From positions 1 to 10,354 of the forward strand of contig WQSI01000062.1 in the NCBI GenBank assembly GCA_009787945.1: a stretch of DNA of 10,354 bases. Direction: 5' to 3'. The DNA is from Defluviitaleaceae bacterium. Its GTDB lineage: Bacteria; Bacillota; Clostridia; Lachnospirales; WRAX01. Positions within the stretch are counted from its first letter, which is position 1, and each line of letters starts with the position of its first letter. A program made the position numbers and the translations under genes. Below the pieces are notes generated by a model. The model was not told where the DNA came from, ran no database searches, and saw only the letters and a list, made by a program, of their open reading frames with translations. Below, piece by piece: positions 6,381 through 10,354 of this stretch.

Positions 6381-7048
6381 TGATTAGCATTAAAGGGCTT
6401 GAAGTTAATTATGGCAACCAATTGGCGTTGTCTGTGGACGATTTGCATATTGGCGCAGGAGAGAAGATTTGCCTGATAGGCAAAAGCGGCAGCGGCAAGT
6501 CTACAATGTTAGAGTGTATTTTTGGGCTGCGTGAATACGAAGGAGAGATTAACAGAAATATCCAAAACATCTCCCTATCCTTGCAAAAGTCAGATTTAAT
6601 ACCGAATTTTACAGTTAAAACCAACATTTTAATGGGTCGTTTTGGCGGCAGGTCGTTTTTTCGCAACCTAGCTTCAATTTGTAAGCACGAACCAATGGTG
6701 GACGAGGTTCTTGAGAGTCTTAACATACCAGAAAAGAAAAACCAATATGTTAAAAATCTAAGCGGGGGCGAGCAGCAGAGGGTTTTGCTCGCCCGCGCTT
6801 TGTATGAAGAAAAGGCAGTTTATTTGCTAGACGAACCAACCTCTGCTCTTGACGTGGCAAACAGCCGAAACGCCATTGAAACCCTACTTAGCAACAAAGC
6901 AGATTGCACGGTGATGTGTGCCATCCATAACCTATCTTTAATCAGCTTTTTTCAACGGATTATTGTGATGAAGGGCGGCAAAATTGTGCTTGATGACGCA
7001 GTTGCTAATATAAATGTTGAGGATATGGGGGCGTATTTTGATGATTAA
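6380..7048 (+). CDS. ABC importer ATPase (PhnC-like)
   Basis: This cytosolic ATPase powers the importer encoded on either side of it. In 222 residues it has Walker A GKSGSGKST (34-42), Q-loop Q69, signature LSGGEQQ (127-133), Walker B VYLLDEP (147-153) with catalytic E152, D-loop SALD, and switch H183. It is some 30-40 residues shorter than typical PhnC; the helical region and C-terminus appear trimmed, but no catalytic motif is lost. The ATG overlaps the stop of the binding-protein gene by one base, and its own end overlaps the permease start by eight bases, so the three proteins are probably made together. Confidence 0.9.
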   Translation: MISIKGLEVNYGNQLALSVDDLHIGAGEKICLIGKSGSGKSTMLECIFGLREYEGEINRNIQNISLSLQKSDLIPNFTVKTNILMGRFGGRSFFRNLASICKHEPMVDEVLESLNIPEKKNQYVKNLSGGEQQRVLLARALYEEKAVYLLDEPTSALDVANSRNAIETLLSNKADCTVMCAIHNLSLISFFQRIIVMKGGKIVLDDAVANINVEDMGAYFDD

Positions 7049-8582
7049 AGGGATAAGCTTGGGCAAATGGGTTTTATACGCCGTCGCCGCCCTTTTTGTG
7101 GGGGTGTTTGTATATCAAATTATGGTGACGGATTTGTTTATCCCAAACTCCCTCCAAAACCTCCAAAGAATTTTTGTTGCCGCTTTCACCCCTCGTTTTG
7201 ACGCTGTCACATTGGGCAACATGCTAACGGGATACCAAAATACGCTGATTTACTCTATAGCAGGTTTTTTCGCGGGCATTGCCATCGGGCTTTTGCTAAG
7301 CTATTTCAGCACCCGCTTTCGCAAATCTAAAGTGCTAGGTCTTGCTACAGCGGTGGTTTTCCGTTCCACCCATGAGGTGGTTTTTATGTACCTGTTGGTG
7401 TTAATTTTCGGACTTAACCCCTTTATCGCCATTATGGCAATAGGTATATCCTTCGGCGGCATCCAAAGCAAGGTTTTCACTGACAATATGAACCTTGTGA
7501 GCGACACGTCTTTTCTGGCGTACAAAAACAGAGGATATAAATATCGCGGCAACTTTTTTTACAATCTATTTCCAAACTCCTTTAACAGCAATCTAAATTA
7601 TGTTTCCTATAGATATGAATGTGCCATACGTTCTGCCGTTGTGCTGAGTTACATTGGCTTGCCTGGCATTGGTTTGCACATCCACCACACCATGACCGAT
7701 GCTGACTATAATGCCCTTTTCGCCTACATATACAGCCTTATCATTTTCATACTGCTGTTTTCCATGCTAACCGCATGGGCTTTAGAGAAAATCCAATACC
7801 GCATCGGCAAATTTTTAAAGTGGTTTATCCCTGGTGCTGTGGTGCTTTCTGGCGTTTTTTTAATAACCCATTTTCGGGAGTTTTTGGGGCTTTTTCAAAT
7901 GCGCAATTGGCAGGGGATAGTCCGTTCAGGGGAGGCAGTTGTAAATGTGATAAACCCATTTAACGGCGATTTTTTCAATGCTGATAACCTATCCCGCTTT
8001 TGGTCTGCCACGGTGGACACGGTTGTTTTAGGGGTTTTGGCAACGGTGTTTTTGGTTGTGTTGTTCACTGCCCTGTTGCTCCACTATTTTCATGGCTTCA
8101 CCAAAGGCAGCAAAATTCACCTAGCCGTAAACAATGCCGTGTCGGTAATAAACCGCTCTGTGCCAGATGTGGTATTTATGGTTTTGCTCCTCTTCATCAT
8201 GCGCCCAAATATTGTAACAGGGGCGTTGGCACTGGCTCTGCACAATTTCGGCATTTTAACCAAGCTTATCAAAGATAGGGTTGTGGGTAATTACAAAAAG
8301 ACATTTACCGCCTACAAAAACCGACGTTTTAAAAGCGTTAGCATGTTCTTTTTCCTGTTTTTGCCCCTTATGGGTAAAGATTTGGTAAATCTCCTGTCTT
8401 ATCGTTTTGAAATGATGATTAAGTCATCTGCTGTAATCGGGATTTTAGGCGGAGGTGGGCTAGGCTTGCTTTTGCGCCTGGAAATGTCCCGCTTTAACTT
8501 TGAAGCAATATATTTTATTGTAATTTTGTATGTTATCCTATTTCTTATTATTGACAGGATTAATGCCGTAATTTCTCGATAA
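7041..8582 (+). CDS. Fused tandem PhnE-like ABC permease (two membrane domains in one chain)
   Basis: This is the membrane channel of the importer. In 513 residues it contains two homologous permease halves, about 10-260 and 265-513, each with roughly five or six hydrophobic segments. The repeats are clear: RSTHEVVFM (108-116) matches RSVPDVVFM (372-380), AYKNRGYK (160-167) matches AYKNRRFK (424-431), and RYECAIRSAVV...GLPGIGL (191-212) matches RFEMMIKSSAV...GGGGLGL (455-476). The last blocks are the cytoplasmic coupling (EAA-type) loop of PhnE. Ordinary PhnE has one such half and works as a dimer. The start at 7041 is preferred over an in-frame ATG at 7014, which lies deeper inside the ATPase gene and has no ribosome binding site; GGGGG at 7027-7031 serves 7041. 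No terminator follows before the next promoter. Confidence 0.88.
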   Translation: MIKGISLGKWVLYAVAALFVGVFVYQIMVTDLFIPNSLQNLQRIFVAAFTPRFDAVTLGNMLTGYQNTLIYSIAGFFAGIAIGLLLSYFSTRFRKSKVLGLATAVVFRSTHEVVFMYLLVLIFGLNPFIAIMAIGISFGGIQSKVFTDNMNLVSDTSFLAYKNRGYKYRGNFFYNLFPNSFNSNLNYVSYRYECAIRSAVVLSYIGLPGIGLHIHHTMTDADYNALFAYIYSLIIFILLFSMLTAWALEKIQYRIGKFLKWFIPGAVVLSGVFLITHFREFLGLFQMRNWQGIVRSGEAVVNVINPFNGDFFNADNLSRFWSATVDTVVLGVLATVFLVVLFTALLLHYFHGFTKGSKIHLAVNNAVSVINRSVPDVVFMVLLLFIMRPNIVTGALALALHNFGILTKLIKDRVVGNYKKTFTAYKNRRFKSVSMFFFLFLPLMGKDLVNLLSYRFEMMIKSSAVIGILGGGGLGLLLRLEMSRFNFEAIYFIVILYVILFLIIDRINAVISR

Positions 8583-8590
8583 TTTTGTGC

Positions 8591-8619
8591 TTGACGGCAT
8601 GTTATACATGTGATATAAT
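8591..8619 (+). promoter_or_regulatory. Sigma-A type promoter of the ECF S-subunit/phosphatase operon
   Basis: TTGACG (8591-8596) and a perfect TATAAT (8614-8619) are separated by 17 bases, nine bases after the permease stop codon. Transcription would start near 8626, leaving about 170 bases of untranslated leader. A promoter this strong in front of a terminator suggests control after initiation. An ATG-TTATA-CAT inverted repeat (8599-8609, within the spacer) might bind a regulator but is short. Confidence 0.82.
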
Positions 8620-8625
8620 TCTAAA

Positions 8626-8796
8626 CGGTAAAAAAATAAAAATTTTCTCCGACCCGAAGAACCTAAAGCGGTGTGCCATGGTTTAAGGGCGCGGGTGCGT
8701 TTGGAAACGGATGCGCCTTCCATGTTTGTAAAGGGGATAAAGCCGTTATTTTTGCGCATCCCTTTTTGGCGGCGCATTTTTTATTGAGGTGATTTT
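8626..8796 (+). ncRNA. Structured 5' leader RNA of unknown class, candidate riboswitch
   Basis: The leader has no ORF longer than a few codons but folds well by eye. Its main hairpin pairs CATGG (8677-8681) with CCATG (8720-8724) and, after a TTT bulge, AAGGGCGC (8685-8692) with GCGCCTT (8713-8719). The apical part carries the near-palindrome CGTTTGGAAACG (8698-8709). Downstream, AAAGGGGAT (8730-8738) can pair with ATCCCTTTT (8758-8766) over nine positions. That pairing encloses the left arm of the terminator at 8753-8782, so the two structures compete, as expected for an antiterminator. I do not recognise a TPP, FMN, cobalamin, THF, preQ1, lysine, glycine, SAM, ZTP, fluoride or c-di-GMP aptamer. 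Vitamin transporter S subunits are often under riboswitch control, which supports but does not prove a ligand-sensing role. Confidence 0.55.
8753..8782 (+). terminator. Intrinsic terminator in the ECF S-subunit leader
   Basis: TGCGC (8753-8757) pairs with GCGCA (8772-8776), and after a two-by-two internal loop CC pairs with GG. Six T follow (8777-8782). The hairpin lies immediately upstream of the ribosome binding site GAGGTGAT (8786-8793), in a position to block the operon unless prevented. Confidence 0.6.
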
Positions 8797-9354
8797 ATGG
8801 CAAAAGCAAGAAGAAGCCTGCTTGCAGGGTTCACAATACTTGATTTGGTTGTTATCACGGTGCTTTCTGCCCTTGGTGTGGCAGTTGGCGGCATTGTGGG
8901 CTTGTTGGTTCGCTTTGTTACAGGGCCGCTGATGATACCTGGCGGCGCGGTGGCAGGCGGCATTTATTTTATGTTTTTGGTTCTCGCTGTCGCGCTGACA
9001 GGGAAAAAGTCTGCGGCTGTTTTGGTAGGGGCTTTACAGGCTATTATGGTAATTGTCATGCCTTGGGCGGGCAACCACGGCATTGCCACAATCCTTACAT
9101 ACACAGCCCCAGGGGTTGCCATATTTTTGTTTTTGCTTATTATGCGGCATAATGGCTGCTGTAAATTGTGCTGTTTTTTCGCTGTTATGGTGGCAAACTT
9201 GACAGGGGTTGCCTTGGTTAGCGGTGTGGTAATGCAACTTCCCTTAGTTCCGATGCTTTTGGGGCTTACCCTTGGTGCATTGTCTGGCGGTCTTGGTGGG
9301 CTTCTCACTTGGTCGCTGGCTAAGCAGCTTAAAAAGTTGGAGGTGATAAAGTGA
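8797..9354 (+). CDS. ECF transporter S component (substrate-binding membrane subunit), substrate unknown
   Basis: S components are small membrane proteins that bind a vitamin or cofactor precursor and join a shared energising module (EcfA, EcfA', EcfT). This one has 185 residues and about five or six hydrophobic segments. Features fitting the family are the short basic N-terminus (MAKARRSLL), an alanine/glycine-rich first helix (VVITVLSALGVAVGG) of the type that contacts EcfT, GPLMIPGGAVAGGIYF (43-58), GNHGIATILTYTAPG (92-106) and a final SGGLGGLL helix. An unusual CCKLCC cluster (121-126) lies between two membrane segments, probably at the membrane edge. No EcfA or EcfT gene is in the window, so they may lie downstream or elsewhere. 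It is expressed behind a structured, terminator-bearing leader and overlaps the following phosphatase gene by one base (TGATG). The substrate cannot be read from sequence. Confidence 0.75.
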   Translation: MAKARRSLLAGFTILDLVVITVLSALGVAVGGIVGLLVRFVTGPLMIPGGAVAGGIYFMFLVLAVALTGKKSAAVLVGALQAIMVIVMPWAGNHGIATILTYTAPGVAIFLFLLIMRHNGCCKLCCFFAVMVANLTGVALVSGVVMQLPLVPMLLGLTLGALSGGLGGLLTWSLAKQLKKLEVIK

Positions 9355-10354
9355 TGCGAAAGCTGATTTTTGCAGCCGTTGCAGTGTTTGCCCTTGCATT
9401 TGCAGCCTGTGGCAACGCTAATAATGACAGCTACATAGGAAATCGGGATTTTCCTAGCCCTGAATGGGTAGGGATTGTTTGGGGTGAGGATTCCACTCTT
9501 CTCATCGGTGTTGAAAGTGCTGGCTCAACCATAGGCGAAATGTACTTAGAGGATACTTTTGAAATCGAAAACGAAATTGCCGTCATTTTGGCTTCTGGCG
9601 AAATTCACCGCACAGGAAATTTTGCTGGTGCTAGACTTGTTGATGACGGAGATAATTTTGACCTGGTTTTGGCAGACGGCACAACTTTCGTCAATATCGC
9701 TGGGGTTATAGCTGACCCGCCAGACCTGTCCGTCACCGATGTTCACGACCACGCGCTAAGGCTTCTGCAAGAGGGCAATCGGGTTATGGTTATTGTCCTT
9801 GATGGTTGGGGTTGGCATATGCGTCATTATCACGCACATCATCAGCCATTTTTAAGCAGTCAGCCAGCGCAAATGGCTCACACAGTTTTTCCGCCTTTTA
9901 CCCCTGTGGCAATGTCCAGCATTTTTACAGGGCAAACCCCTGATGTTCATGGTGTCCACGACCGTGCCACACGCACAATGTCCGCCCCTGATGTTTTTGA
10001 AGCCGCTTATGAGCTGGGCTTCACGTCAACACGTGTGCAGGGCGGGGTTAACATTGTGCAAACCAGCGTATTATCTGCGCTTATCCCCAATTTAGGGCAT
10101 GTTTTTGACACAGACCGCGGCGTGTTTGATGCGGCAATGGCGCGGATAAATGACAGCGACCTAATGTTTATCCATTTTAACAGCGTGGACGACATTTCCC
10201 ACACTTACGGACCATATAGCCGCCAGGTCAGCGAAGCCATGGCATTGGTTGACGAGCTTGTTTGGGATTTGGTAGAGGCTTGGGATGGCATAGCGATTAT
10301 TCTTGCAGACCACGGACAGCACTATCTAGGGGCGGAAGGGCGTTTAGGCGACCA
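9354..10354 (+). CDS. Alkaline phosphatase superfamily lipoprotein (NPP/phosphodiesterase-like), 3' end beyond window
   Basis: Only the first 333 codons are present. The signal peptide ends in FAAC with C19, so the mature enzyme is anchored outside the cell. Residues 30-125 form a separate beta-rich region without a family I recognise. The catalytic domain starts at VMVIVLDGWGW (144-154), with D150 as first metal ligand. T183 in FPPFTPVAMSSIFTG is the probable nucleophile, followed by TPDVHGVH (195-202). FIHFNSVDDISHTYGP (272-287) supplies an Asp (D279 or D280) and H283, and ILADHG (316-321) gives D319 and H320. This pattern is that of nucleotide pyrophosphatase/phosphodiesterase-type members rather than PhoA. 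GGAGG (9339-9343) supports the ATG, though an in-frame GTG directly precedes it. It shares an operon with the ECF S subunit. Confidence 0.82.
   Translation, partial: MRKLIFAAVAVFALAFAACGNANNDSYIGNRDFPSPEWVGIVWGEDSTLLIGVESAGSTIGEMYLEDTFEIENEIAVILASGEIHRTGNFAGARLVDDGDNFDLVLADGTTFVNIAGVIADPPDLSVTDVHDHALRLLQEGNRVMVIVLDGWGWHMRHYHAHHQPFLSSQPAQMAHTVFPPFTPVAMSSIFTGQTPDVHGVHDRATRTMSAPDVFEAAYELGFTSTRVQGGVNIVQTSVLSALIPNLGHVFDTDRGVFDAAMARINDSDLMFIHFNSVDDISHTYGPYSRQVSEAMALVDELVWDLVEAWDGIAIILADHGQHYLGAEGRLGD

Noticed and set aside
7014..7040. Upstream in-frame ATG adding nine residues to the permease
   Set aside because: It lies within the ATPase gene with no Shine-Dalgarno at the right distance, and the added residues are not part of the membrane domain. 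The ATG at 7041 gives a natural eight-base overlap.
8651..8692. Resemblance to the 3' half of a TPP riboswitch (GACCCGAAGAACCT followed by AAGGG)
   Set aside because: The essential CUGAGA pyrimidine-sensor arm and the 5' GGGG strand are missing, and only about 25 bases lie between the likely transcription start and this motif. An Infernal search with the TPP model would settle it.

Overview
The window looks like chromosome from a Gram-positive Bacillota of the Clostridia type. The evidence is a MecA-family ClpC adaptor (found essentially only in Bacillota), strong AGGAGG ribosome binding sites, vegetative promoters close to TTGACA-17-TATAAT, two lipoproteins with FAAC lipoboxes, and an energy-coupling factor (ECF) type vitamin transporter subunit. 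No genus can be named from the sequence. I see no rRNA, tRNA, CRISPR array, phage gene or transposase gene.

Layout. Positions 1-222 hold a mobile-looking repeat: a 160-base foldback element followed by a shorter, diverged copy that ends inside the stop codon of the next gene. On the minus strand, 220-2434 is a two-gene operon, mecA then pepD, with its own near-consensus promoter. Diverging from it on the plus strand is a transcript with a near-consensus promoter, a 44-codon leader ORF with an almost perfect Shine-Dalgarno, an intrinsic terminator, and then an ABC-F ribosome-associated ATPase (2844-4679). A minus-strand SAM-dependent methyltransferase (4676-5332) converges on it, and the two stop codons share a TTAA.

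From 5511 to 8582 lies a compact plus-strand operon for a complete ABC importer of the phosphonate/phosphite or putative selenate class: a PhnD-like lipoprotein, a short ATPase, and a permease in which two transmembrane domains are fused in one chain. The genes overlap by 1 and 8 bases, so they are probably translationally coupled.

Nine bases after the permease stop, a new near-consensus promoter starts a transcript with about 170 bases of structured leader RNA. The leader ends in an intrinsic terminator and has a plausible antiterminator. It precedes an ECF transporter substrate-binding (S) subunit and, overlapping it by one base, a lipoprotein of the alkaline phosphatase superfamily that runs off the window.

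Working model (inference): the last two genes form a surface salvage unit. The anchored phosphatase would release a phosphate or nucleotide group from an extracellular cofactor precursor, the S subunit would bind the product, and the leader RNA would control expression by attenuation. The leader does not match any riboswitch class I can recall and, with the ABC-F leader, is the best candidate here for something undescribed. No defence system or obviously new multi-gene machine is visible.
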